In this document: positions 8,278 to 15,667 of the stretch, piece by piece
How positions within the stretch are numbered: position 1 is the first letter of the stretch
How the letters are laid out: each line of letters opens with the position of its first letter
From: UBA1801 sp035353395
Lineage (GTDB): Bacteria; Acidobacteriota; Holophagae; Holophagales; Holophagaceae
Direction: 5' to 3'
NCBI GenBank assembly: GCA_035353395.1
Contig: DAOPZL010000042.1
Location: forward strand, 1-23,630
Length of the DNA: 23,630 bases
The notes under the pieces: model-generated
The model's database searches: none
What the model saw: only the letters and a program-made list of their open reading frames with translations
What the model was told of the DNA's origin: nothing
Translations under genes and position numbers: made by a program

Positions 8278-9614
8278 TGGACATCGGGCTGCTCAAGCAG
8301 CAGGTCCGCGGCCTGCCTTCCGGCGACGTCCTGGGGCGCGTCTCCAAGGTCGTGGGCCTCATCGTGGAGTCCCGGGGGCCGGAGGCCTCCCTGGGCGAGC
8401 AGATGCTCATCCACATGGGCGGAGGCCGGACCATCACGGCGGAGGTCGTGGGCTTCCAGGGCCAGCAGGTCCTCCTCATGCCCATCGAGAACGCGGAGGG
8501 CCTCCGCCCCGGACTCCTCGTGGAGGCCACCGGCCACCAGCCCCAGCTCCCCGTCTCCGAGGCCCTGCTGGGCCGGGTCATCGATCCCCTGGGGCGCATC
8601 CTGGACGACGGCCCTCCCATCCGCCCGGAAGCGCACCTGCCCATCCACGGCCAGCCGCCCAACCCCATGCACCGCCGCCGCATCGGCGAGGTCCTCGCCA
8701 CGGGGATCCGTTCCATCGACGGCATGCTCACCCTGGGGAAGGGCCAGCGCATCGGGGTCTTCGCCGGATCCGGGGTCGGGAAGTCGACGATCCTGGGCAT
8801 GATCGCCCGCTACACCTCGGCCCAGGTCAACGTCATCGTCCTGGTGGGCGAGCGGGGCCGCGAGCTGCGGGAGTTCCTGGAGAACGACCTCGGGGAGGAG
8901 GGCCTCAAGCGGAGCGTCGTGGTGGTGGCGACCTCGGACCAGACTCCCCTGCTCCGGCTGCGCTGCGCCCTCGCGGGGACCACGGTGGCCGAGTACTTCA
9001 TGGGCAAGGGGAAGGACGTCCTGATGATGATGGACAGCGTCACCCGCTTCGCCATGGCCCAGCGCGAGGTGGGCCTCTCCGCCGGAGAGCCGCCCTCGTC
9101 CCGGGGCTACACCCCGTCCGTGTTCACCCTCCTGCCCCGGCTCATGGAACGGGCCGGCACCTTCGAAGGCCGGGGATCCATCACGGGCATCTACACCGTC
9201 CTGGTCGAGGGCGACGACATGAACGAGCCCATCTCCGACGCCGTGCGCGGCATCCTGGACGGACACGTGGTGCTCTCGAGGAAGCTGGCCGTCAAGAACC
9301 ACTTCCCGGCCGTGGACGTGCTCGCGAGCATCTCCCGCCTCTTCTCCACCCTGGCGGTGCCGGAGCAGAAGCAGCTGGTGGCCAAGATCCGCGACCTGAT
9401 GTCCGTCTACAACGACGCGGAGGACCTGATCCAGATCGGCGCCTACACCAAGGGCTCCAGCACCTCCATCGACCAGGCCATCCAGTTCCAGCCCCCCATC
9501 CAGGCCTTCCTGAGGCAGGCCGTCGCGGAAGGCTCCAGCTTCCACCAGACCCTCCTCGGCATGGGGCAGATCTTCGGCGTGGACCTCACGCCCTACCTGA
9601 AGCAGAACGTATGA
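8277..9614 (+). CDS. fliI: Flagellum-specific ATP synthase FliI (export ATPase)
   Basis: FliI is the F1-beta-like hexameric ATPase of the flagellar export apparatus at the inner membrane. The 445-aa product has the P-loop AGSGVGKS (about residues 163-170, Lys169 binding phosphate). GERGRELREF follows, then the Walker B region DVLMMMDSVTRFAMAQREVG, and a PSSRGYTPSVFTLLPRLMER segment typical of FliI/YscN proteins. The start ATG shares one base with the fliH stop, so FliH and FliI are likely made together. The length is normal. Confidence 0.97.
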   Translation: MDIGLLKQQVRGLPSGDVLGRVSKVVGLIVESRGPEASLGEQMLIHMGGGRTITAEVVGFQGQQVLLMPIENAEGLRPGLLVEATGHQPQLPVSEALLGRVIDPLGRILDDGPPIRPEAHLPIHGQPPNPMHRRRIGEVLATGIRSIDGMLTLGKGQRIGVFAGSGVGKSTILGMIARYTSAQVNVIVLVGERGRELREFLENDLGEEGLKRSVVVVATSDQTPLLRLRCALAGTTVAEYFMGKGKDVLMMMDSVTRFAMAQREVGLSAGEPPSSRGYTPSVFTLLPRLMERAGTFEGRGSITGIYTVLVEGDDMNEPISDAVRGILDGHVVLSRKLAVKNHFPAVDVLASISRLFSTLAVPEQKQLVAKIRDLMSVYNDAEDLIQIGAYTKGSSTSIDQAIQFQPPIQAFLRQAVAEGSSFHQTLLGMGQIFGVDLTPYLKQNV

Positions 9615-9724
9615 GAGAAGATTCGCGGCGGAGGCGCAGAGAAAACGGAGCGCGCGCGCGCAGGGAAAGCGCCCCGCCCCTCCCTGCGCGCCTGCCTTCC
9701 CCCCTTCGCAGGATCGAGGCCTAG
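9615..9724. other. 110-bp spacer between fliI and fliJ holding a strong GC hairpin
   Basis: No gene is visible in this unusually long spacer within an otherwise tight gene block. It begins with a degenerate repeated purine motif (CGGAGGCGCAGAGAAAACGG, about 9629-9648), then a GC alternation, then the inverted repeat described separately. Such CGCAGAG/CGGAG-type stretches recall short intergenic repeats of environmental genomes, but I cannot count copies here. Confidence 0.4.
9656..9691 (+). other. Perfect 11-bp inverted repeat, intra-operon RNA stem-loop
   Basis: GCGCGCAGGGA (9656-9666) and TCCCTGCGCGC (9681-9691) are exact reverse complements around a 14-base C-rich loop. No T-run follows, so it does not look like an intrinsic terminator. 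Within the fliI-fliJ spacer it could stabilise or process the mRNA, or cause partial attenuation. Confidence 0.5.
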
Positions 9725-10210
9725 ATGGCCACCCGTTTCCGGTTCCGCCTGGAGGGCCTCCTCAAGCTGAGGAAGGCCCTGGAGGAGGATGCCCGCCGGG
9801 CCTTCGCCAGGACGGTCCAGGCCAGGAACCTGGTCGAGCACCGGCTCCGGCAGCTCGGCCAGGAGCGCGCCGACGCGGTGAACGCCCGGCGCGTGGCGAA
9901 GGGCGAGGTCGTGGACCTCGAACACTGGCGGTCCATCGAACGCTACCTGGTCGTGCTCGAGCACCGCATCGTCCAGACCCAGGCGGAACTGGCCGAGGCC
10001 GACCGGCGGGTCGCGGAGGCCCGGAGGGTCCTGACCAAGGCGCACCAGGGGCACATGATGCTGATGCGCCTGAAGGAGCGACGCCAGGAGCAGCATGCCC
10101 ACGACGCCCAGCTCGAGGAGTTCCGGAACGTGGACGAGATCGCGGTGCTCCGCTACCGCTTCAATACGACGCGGCCCCCCGCCGCCCTCGCAAGTGAGGT
10201 TTCGCCATGA
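9725..10210 (+). CDS. fliJ: Flagellar export protein FliJ
   Basis: FliJ is the coiled-coil stalk that fits into the FliI hexamer and contacts the export gate. The 161-aa product begins MATRFRFRLEGLLKLRKALE, the usual FliJ N-terminus (F-x-F-x-L-x-x-L-L-x-x-R). It is almost entirely charged helix up to about residue 145, with heptad-like Leu/Val spacing. GAGG lies 5 bases before the ATG. Its stop overlaps the next start by 4 bases (ATGA). Sequence conservation is poor in FliJ, so the call also rests on position directly after fliI. Confidence 0.9.
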   Translation: MATRFRFRLEGLLKLRKALEEDARRAFARTVQARNLVEHRLRQLGQERADAVNARRVAKGEVVDLEHWRSIERYLVVLEHRIVQTQAELAEADRRVAEARRVLTKAHQGHMMLMRLKERRQEQHAHDAQLEEFRNVDEIAVLRYRFNTTRPPAALASEVSP

Positions 10211-10746
10211 ATCCCCGCACCTGGATCTGGATTCTCGCCCCCCTGGCCCTTTCCTTCGGCGTGCTCTGGCTGTCCGCCCAGGAGCCCAAGGCCTCGGCGG
10301 AAGGCATCAAGGTCACCGAGCTCGCGGAGAAGCTCCAAGTCCGCGAGAAGGCCCTGGCCCAGAAGGAGCGGGACCTGCTCGCGCTGGAGCAGCGCCTGGC
10401 CACCCTCCAGAGCACCCTGGACAAGGACCGCACCGACCTCCAGGCCCGCGAGAAGATCGTCCAGGAGGCCCTGGCCAAGCTGGAGGGCGAGCGGTCGAGG
10501 CCGACCATCGATCCCCAGATCATCCGCACCTACGAGGCCATGGACCCCGCCCAGGCCGCCAAGGCCCTCAAGGAGCTGGCCGCCCGCAACGAGAGCGTGG
10601 CCGTCAGCCTGCTGGGCTCCATGCAGGCGAAGAAGGCCGGAAAGCTCCTGGACCAGCTGGCGAACCTCGAAAAGGGGGGCGCCGAGCTGGCCGGCCGCCT
10701 CTCCGAGCGGGTAGCCCTGTCCAAGGCGCAGACCCCCGGCGCCTAG
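10207..10746 (+). CDS. MotE-like flagellar protein: membrane anchor, coiled coil, MgtE-N-like domain
   Basis: The 179-aa protein has one N-terminal hydrophobic helix (about residues 5-24), which is a signal anchor or uncleaved signal. A coiled coil follows (about 36-100), rich in Lys/Glu/Leu. The C-terminal segment (about 104-165) resembles the helical MgtE intracellular N domain (MDPAQAAKALKELAARN, then LLGSMQAKKAGKLLDQL). This architecture matches MotE/FlbB-type proteins that sit between fliJ and fliK in many flagellar operons and help stator or export function in the periplasm. It overlaps fliJ by 4 bases. The family assignment is by architecture and context; the exact role here is inferred. 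Confidence 0.8.
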   Translation: MNPRTWIWILAPLALSFGVLWLSAQEPKASAEGIKVTELAEKLQVREKALAQKERDLLALEQRLATLQSTLDKDRTDLQAREKIVQEALAKLEGERSRPTIDPQIIRTYEAMDPAQAAKALKELAARNESVAVSLLGSMQAKKAGKLLDQLANLEKGGAELAGRLSERVALSKAQTPGA

Positions 10747-10790
10747 GTCATTTTCGCCTGCCTTTCCCGGCACGAGGCCTGCGGGAAGGA

Positions 10791-10808
10791 GCGGACCGGG
10801 AGGTCCGC
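10791..10808 (+). promoter_or_regulatory. Hairpin burying the fliK ribosome binding site
   Basis: GCGGACC (10791-10797), loop GGGA (10798-10801) and GGTCCGC (10802-10808) form a perfect 7-bp stem with a GNRA-type tetraloop. The 3' arm ends at the base before the fliK ATG. The Shine-Dalgarno GGGAGG (10798-10803) lies in the loop and 3' arm, so a folded leader would hide it. This suggests translational control of fliK; it is inferred from sequence only. Confidence 0.55.
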
Positions 10809-12892
10809 ATGCTGCAGGCCATGACACTGGAGATCGCTCCGACGGCCCTGAAGGCCCAGGCGGGAGGCCGCAACGCCTCCGAGCCCGCGGCCGCCCCCTT
10901 CACGGAGGTCATGGCCCAGACTTCGCTCGCCTCGGCGGCGCAGCCGGCCACGCTCCCCACCGCCAGCGTCCCCAACGGGGGCTGGAAGACCGTCCAGGAC
11001 GAGACGGCTGGAACCGGCGCCTCGCCGAATCCGCCCACCCCTTCCTCCAGCGGGACCCCCGCCGGAGAGACGGCGAAGCCGGCTGAAAAGGCAAATGTTG
11101 CCGAGGTCGACCTCCAGCTGCCGGACGTGGTTCCCGCCCAGCCTGCGCCCGAAGGGAGCGTGGACATGCCGCAGGTCCCGGCGGACCCCGGAACCAAGGG
11201 CAGCGGGAAACCCAAGTCGAGCCCGGACGGCGAGGCCCCCTCCCCCGTCACCGTGGAATCCCAGCCCGCCTGGCTCCAGGCGGCCGCCTTCGCGCCCTCG
11301 GTCCAGGGGACGGTTCCTCCGGAAAGCGCCCCGCAACCCGCTGTGGACGGCGAGGTGGCCTCCTCCGCGGGCTCTTCCCAGGCGACCGTCGTGCCGCCTG
11401 CCTCCGGGCAGGCCGGGCTCGCCCAGCAGGCCGACTCCGTCCTTGCCGCCATGCCCCAGCCTGACCCCGGCGCGAAGCCCACTCCCGCCGAGGCGCCCCT
11501 GCCCGACCTCGACAAGAAGTCCGTCCCCCTCGACACGCCCCGCCTCGATCCCGACGTGAACGCCGTGGCCGCCGACACCCCTCCGCCCCGTTCCAATCCG
11601 GCGGCCCCCGTGCACCGGGACACGGCATCTTCCCCCCAGGACACCCGCACCCCATCCCCGCAGGTCACCTCCGAGGCGGCCTCGCTTTCCGCCGCCCCCC
11701 CCTCCTCCGAGGCCCTCCCGCGGGAACTCCGCCAGACCTTCGTCCTGGATGCCGACACTCCGGCGACCCCGGACGCACCTTCTCCCGCCTCCGGGACTGC
11801 CCGGCGGGCGGAGGCCGCNNNNNNNNNNNNNNNNNNNNNNNNNNNNNNNNNNNNNNNNNNNNNNNNNNNNNNNNNNNNNNNNNNNNNNNNNNNNNNNNNN
11901 NNNNNNNNNNNNNNNNNNCGACCCCGGACGCACCTTCTCCCGCCTCCGGGACTGCCCGGCGGGCGGAGGCCGCGCCCGTCCCCGACGCCGCCGGGCACCA
12001 GGCGGCACCCGCTGCCACGGACCCGAAGGCGGCCGAAATCCTGCCCGGCGATCCCGCGGCCCTGCTCGGGACGGCAGATGCTGCCGAGGCCGCCCCGGCG
12101 GCGCAGACCGCGGACCCCGCGCCCCCTGGAGGCCCCGCTTCGCCCGCCGCGGCGACGGCGGCCCCGCAGCTGGAGGCCCCCACGGTTAAGCCCGACCGGA
12201 CCAGGGCGCACGCACCCATCGCGGCCTCCTCCGGGCGCGTGCCGCCCGACTCCGTCCCGGCGCAGGACACGGAACTCTCGGGCGGGAAGGATCCGCAGTC
12301 GTCGGCCTGGAACGCGCGGGAGGGCACCTCCTGGGCGGCCCTGGGGAAGACCGCGGAAACCGGGTCCGCCCGGGAGACTCAGGCCGCCCCGGCGGAAGGC
12401 TTCGCCCAGCCCATGGCGGAAGCCCTCAGATCCACCACCGAAACCACCCGAACCGAAGCGCCCTCCGCGAAGGCCGATCCCGTCTACGCCCAGGTCGAAG
12501 GCAGCGTCCGGTGGATCCTCCAGAACAAGTCCAAGGAGGCCGAGCTGCAACTGCATCCGGAATCCCTCGGACGGGTCACCGTCCAGCTGCGGGTCGAGGG
12601 CCAGGAAGTCCACGCCCGCCTCTGGACCTCCGAAGCCTCGAGCATGGCGGTCCTCCAGGAGCACAAGGCCTCCCTGGCGGCGTCCCTGAAGGCGCAGGGA
12701 CTCAGCCTCGGGAGTTTCGACCTCCACTTCGGCGCCCGGCAGGACCAGCCCCAGACGTCCTCCCAGGCCTGGAACACGGGCAGCTATCCGAGAGCCGCCT
12801 TCGCCGAAGCGAAGCAGGAAATACCCAGCCCGCAGGCCGGACCTGCCCCGGCGGAATACCTGGACCCGCACCAGATCGAAGTCTACGCGTGA
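10809..12892 (+). CDS. fliK: Flagellar hook-length control protein FliK, interrupted by an assembly gap
   Basis: FliK is the secreted molecular ruler that ends hook growth and switches export to filament proteins. The N-terminal and central parts are very rich in Pro, Ala and Ser, as in FliK rulers. The C-terminal domain (about 12482-12750) has the Flg_hook signature: KEAELQLHPESLGRVTVQLR, EGQEVHARLW and LAASLKAQGLSLGSF. A 100-N gap (11819-11918) splits the gene and the two sides are in different frames. The 55 bases on each side of the gap are identical. Overlapping them removes 155 bases and gives one open frame of 642 aa. The start at 10809 has GGGAGG 5 bases upstream; an ATG at 10821 is the alternative. 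The gene lies between the motE-like gene and flgD, as expected. Confidence 0.9.
11764..11818 (+). repeat. 55-bp sequence left of the gap, identical to its right flank
   Basis: These 55 bases abut the N run and are identical to 11919-11973. They lie inside the Pro/Ala-rich region of fliK. The exact 55-base length and location at both gap edges look like overlapping contig ends rather than a biological repeat. Confidence 0.9.
11819..11918. other. Assembly gap of 100 N
   Basis: There are exactly 100 unknown bases, a common placeholder for a gap of unknown size. No sequence can be read here, and the real distance may be negative. Confidence 0.99.
11919..11973 (+). repeat. 55-bp sequence right of the gap, identical to its left flank
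   Basis: This is the second copy of the 55 bases at 11764-11818, starting directly after the N run. Merging the copies restores the fliK frame. Confidence 0.9.
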
Positions 12893-12907
12893 TGGCACGC
12901 TTCCTGT
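12893..12907 (+). promoter_or_regulatory. Weak sigma54-like element upstream of flgD
   Basis: TGGCACGCTTCCTGT begins right after the fliK stop. TGGCACG matches the -24 half of the sigma54 consensus fully. The -12 half is CTGT instead of TTGC, at correct spacing but with the key GC changed to GT. A start here would fall about 13 bases before the flgD ATG. It may be chance. Confidence 0.2.
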
Positions 12908-12931
12908 TCTTGCGAACCACCTGGAGTTGAT

Positions 12932-13579
12932 ATGGAAACCGGAGCCGTGACGAACACCTCCACCACCGACACCACCAAGAAAGCGAGCTCGACCCTCGAC
13001 AAGGAGGCCTTCCTCAAGCTGCTGGCCGCCCAGCTGGAGAACCAGGACCCGACCGCGGCCCAGGACACCAACCAGATGGTCCAGCAGATGACGTCCTACG
13101 CCCAGCTGGAGCAGGCGCAGAACACCAACTCCCTGCTCGAGGGCATGCAGCTCCAGAACCAGAGCCTCTTCCAGGCCCAGGCCGCGAACATGATAGGCAA
13201 GAAGATCCGGGTCGCCACCTCCGACTTCGAGCTGGCGGGCGGAAAGGCCAGCGTCGACGTGGACCTGGCTGCGAAGGCCAACGTCGTCCTCACCATCAAG
13301 AATTCCGAAGGCAGAACCGTGGCCACCGTGAACGAAGGCAGCCAGGCCATCGGATCCCACACCTTCGAATGGGACGGGAAGAGTTCCTCGGGCGCGACCC
13401 TCGCGGACGGGACCTACACGGTGGAGGTGACGGCCAAGGACAGCACCGGCGCCAAGGTGAAGACCCAGACCACCCAGGAAGTCACCGTGAAGTCCGTCGC
13501 CTTCGTCAACGGCGCCGCCGTCTTCATGGCCGGCAACCACAGCTACTACTTCTCGGACATCCTCCAGTTCTCTGCCTAA
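12932..13579 (+). CDS. flgD: Flagellar hook capping protein FlgD
   Basis: FlgD caps the growing hook and lets FlgE subunits polymerise. The 215-aa protein carries the conserved N-terminal block LDKEAFLKLLAAQLENQDP (about residues 22-40) and NQMVQQMTSYAQLEQ. The central and C-terminal part is an Ig/FN-like beta domain, with FEWDGKSSSGATLADGTYTV close to the FlgD Ig-like signature (W-D-G-x-x-x-x-G, then G-x-Y). Length is typical. It lies 39 bp after fliK, and TGGAG upstream of the ATG serves as ribosome binding site. flgE follows after 18 bp. Confidence 0.96.
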   Translation: METGAVTNTSTTDTTKKASSTLDKEAFLKLLAAQLENQDPTAAQDTNQMVQQMTSYAQLEQAQNTNSLLEGMQLQNQSLFQAQAANMIGKKIRVATSDFELAGGKASVDVDLAAKANVVLTIKNSEGRTVATVNEGSQAIGSHTFEWDGKSSSGATLADGTYTVEVTAKDSTGAKVKTQTTQEVTVKSVAFVNGAAVFMAGNHSYYFSDILQFSA

Positions 13580-13597
13580 TTCCCCAGGAGATCCCCC

Positions 13598-14848
13598 ATG
13601 AGCATCTACTCCTCCTTCTACTCGGCTCTCTCCGGCCTGAGCGCCAACGGCAGCGCCATGAGCGTCATCGGCAACAACCTGGCGAACCTCAACACCATCG
13701 GCTACAAGGGATCCTCCGCCACCTTCCAGGACCTCTTCTCGTCCGCCATGGGGAGCAGCGCCGTCCAGGGGAACGGCAATCCGAACCAGATCGGCATGGG
13801 CTCCTCCCTCGCCAGCATCTCCCAGAACTTCGCCTCGGGCTCCACCCAGTCCACGGGCAACGTCACGGACATGGCCATCCAGGGCGACGGGTTCTTCGCC
13901 CTCCAGACCCAGGCCGGGACCAGGGCCTACACGCGGGCCGGCAACTTCACGCTGGACGTGAACTCCAACCTGGTCAACTCCTCCGGCTACAACGTGATGG
14001 GCTGGCTCCGGGCCGGGACCCCCCCCTCCGTGAACACCTCCCTGACGGCCGCCCCGATCAACCTCTCGGCCTACCAGGCCATCTCCGCGACGCCCACCCA
14101 GAACGTCGGCTTCACCACCAACCTGGACGCGGGCGCGGCGGTGAACGGCACCTTCACCAGCAGCATCGACATCTACGACAGCCTGGGCAACGCGCACACG
14201 GTCCAGCTCACCTACACGAAGACCGCCTCGAACGAATGGGACGTCAGCGCCACCGTGGCCGATGCCGCCACCGTCTACAACTCGGGGACGACGAACGCCT
14301 GGACCAGCCACCTGACCTTCGACTCCGACGGCAATCTCGACACCGCGGCGGCGACCACCGTGAACCACCAGATGGACCTCACCTGGAGCAACGGCTCCGC
14401 GGCCCAGACCCTGACCTTCGACCAGTCCTACATGACCCAGTCCGCCACCGCCTCCCAGACCTCCGCCAGCACCCAGGACGGCATGGCCGCCGGCACCCTG
14501 GAAGGCCTCTCCGTGAGCAACGACGGCGAGATCATCGGCCAGTTCTCGAACGGGCAGAACGTCGTGATCGCCCAGGTGGCCCTGGCCATGTTCACCAACA
14601 CCAACGGCCTCCAGAAGGCCGGGAGCAACTGCTGGACCGAGACCATCGCCAGCGGCTCCGCGAACATCGCGACGGCCAACGCCGGCGGGCGCGGCTACAT
14701 CCAGGGCAGCAGCCTGGAACTCTCCAACGTCGACACGGCCACGGAGCTGACCCAGATGATCGTGACCCAGCAGGGCTACCAGGCGAACAGCCGGGTCATC
14801 ACCACCGCCAACACGCTGCTGCAGGAAGTCCTGAACCTGATCAGGTAG
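13598..14848 (+). CDS. flgE: Flagellar hook protein FlgE
   Basis: FlgE polymerises into the hook, the universal joint of the flagellum. The 416-aa product has the N-terminal rod/hook helix (MSIYSSFYSALSGLSANG, then VIGNNLANLNTIGYKGS). The FlgE-specific FQDLFSSAMG and the GDGFFALQT segment follow. A variable Thr/Ser/Ala-rich central domain precedes the C-terminal helix LSNVDTATELTQMIVTQQGY, then SRVITTANTLLQEVLNLIR. AGGAG lies 7 bases before the ATG. It is the last recognisable flagellar gene in the window; no motAB, fliL or fliMN follows. Confidence 0.96.
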   Translation: MSIYSSFYSALSGLSANGSAMSVIGNNLANLNTIGYKGSSATFQDLFSSAMGSSAVQGNGNPNQIGMGSSLASISQNFASGSTQSTGNVTDMAIQGDGFFALQTQAGTRAYTRAGNFTLDVNSNLVNSSGYNVMGWLRAGTPPSVNTSLTAAPINLSAYQAISATPTQNVGFTTNLDAGAAVNGTFTSSIDIYDSLGNAHTVQLTYTKTASNEWDVSATVADAATVYNSGTTNAWTSHLTFDSDGNLDTAAATTVNHQMDLTWSNGSAAQTLTFDQSYMTQSATASQTSASTQDGMAAGTLEGLSVSNDGEIIGQFSNGQNVVIAQVALAMFTNTNGLQKAGSNCWTETIASGSANIATANAGGRGYIQGSSLELSNVDTATELTQMIVTQQGYQANSRVITTANTLLQEVLNLIR

Positions 14849-14872
14849 TCCGGCCAGGATGGATGACGAACC

Positions 14873-14910
14873 GGGGACTCTCCGATAACGTGGAGACATG
14901 GGAGAGCCCC
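14873..14910 (+). promoter_or_regulatory. Inverted repeat burying the ribosome binding site of the receiver gene
   Basis: GGGGACTCTCC (14873-14883) pairs with GGAGAGCCCC (14901-14910) as 10 bp with one bulged A and a 17-base loop. The 3' arm ends at the base before the ATG and contains most of the Shine-Dalgarno GGGAGAG (14900-14906). No T-run follows, so it is unlikely to terminate transcription after flgE. Confidence 0.45.
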
Positions 14911-15627
14911 ATGTCTGATTCCTACGCCCCTTCTCCGGAGAACCCCGGCCGCATCCTGGTGGTCGACGACCTGCCCGGCAACCTCAAGGTGCTGGGCGTG
15001 GAGCTGAAGCACCAGCCGTTCGTCCTGACCCTGGCCCAGAGTGCGGAAGAGGCCATCGAGCACTGCAGGGAGCAGGGCTTCGAAGGCATCCTGATGGACG
15101 TCAGCCTCACGGGCATGGACGGCATCGAAGCCTGCAGGCAGATCCGCCAGCTGCCGCTCAACGAGCGGACCCCCCTGATCTTCCTGAGCGCGGTCCGCGT
15201 CGGCCAGGACTGGATCACCGAGGGCATCGAGGCCGGAGGCATCGACTACCTGATCAAGCCCTACGCCTTCCCGGAGCTCCTGGCCAAGCTGCGGATGCTG
15301 GTGCGGCTGCGCCGCCAGGACGAGGCGGCCCTGGCCGGGGAAAGGCACCGAGCCCTCCTGGAGGTCGCCGGAGGCACGGCCCACGAGCTGGCCCAGCCCC
15401 TGGCCGCGGCCCAGATCCTGGTGGACCACATCCTCAAGAACCCCGAGCCGCCCACCCGGCAGCAGATGCTGGCCCTGCGGGAATGCCTGAGCAGTACCGG
15501 CAGGGTCCTGAGCCAGATCCAGCACCTGAACACCTACATCACGAAGCCCTACGTGAAGGGCCGCATCCTGGACCTGGCCCTCAGCAGCCAGGGACTCGGC
15601 CCCGAGGACGACTTCATGCTGGAGTAG
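14911..15627 (+). CDS. Receiver-domain protein with a histidine-kinase-type DHp segment but no ATPase domain
   Basis: The 238-aa protein starts with a CheY-like receiver domain (about residues 14-130). It has the acidic pair D19/D20, phosphoacceptor D63 (MDVSLTGMDG), S93 and K116 (IKPY). After a charged linker comes a helix with GTAHELAQPLAAA, with His158 in an H-E-x-x-x-P-L context. This is the H-box of HisKA kinases of the DctB/FixL kind (HELNQPL). A second helix follows (about 175-205), and the protein then ends without N, G or F boxes. It may be a phosphotransfer or decoy dimerisation partner. A tight GGGAGAG supports the ATG at 14911. It follows flgE by 62 bp, so a motility link is possible but unproven. 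Confidence 0.85.
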   Translation: MSDSYAPSPENPGRILVVDDLPGNLKVLGVELKHQPFVLTLAQSAEEAIEHCREQGFEGILMDVSLTGMDGIEACRQIRQLPLNERTPLIFLSAVRVGQDWITEGIEAGGIDYLIKPYAFPELLAKLRMLVRLRRQDEAALAGERHRALLEVAGGTAHELAQPLAAAQILVDHILKNPEPPTRQQMLALRECLSSTGRVLSQIQHLNTYITKPYVKGRILDLALSSQGLGPEDDFMLE

Positions 15628-15630
15628 ACT

Positions 15631-15664
15631 GGATCCTTGCCGGCCGCGCGTGCCGGGAGGATCC
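15631..15664 (+). promoter_or_regulatory. Inverted repeats overlapping the ispG ribosome binding site
   Basis: CCGGC (15640-15644) pairs with GCCGG (15652-15656). The outer GGATCC copies (15631-15636 and 15659-15664) can also pair with each other. The ispG Shine-Dalgarno GGGAGGA (15655-15661) would be inside this structure, 6 bases before the ATG. The arms are short and interrupted. Confidence 0.35.
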
Positions 15665-15667
15665 CCG

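Noticed and set aside
9656..9691. Rho-independent terminator after fliI
   Set aside because: No T-run follows the stem, and fliJ and later operon genes continue directly downstream.
11764..11973. Genuine tandem repeat or frameshifted pseudogene in fliK
   Set aside because: Exact 55-base copies at both gap edges and frame recovery on merging point to an assembly artefact. It stays possible until reads are checked.
10748..14899. 1383-codon minus-strand open frame spanning fliK, flgD and flgE
   Set aside because: It runs through the N gap and is Gly/Arg/Val-rich. The plus strand carries recognised flagellar proteins over the whole stretch.
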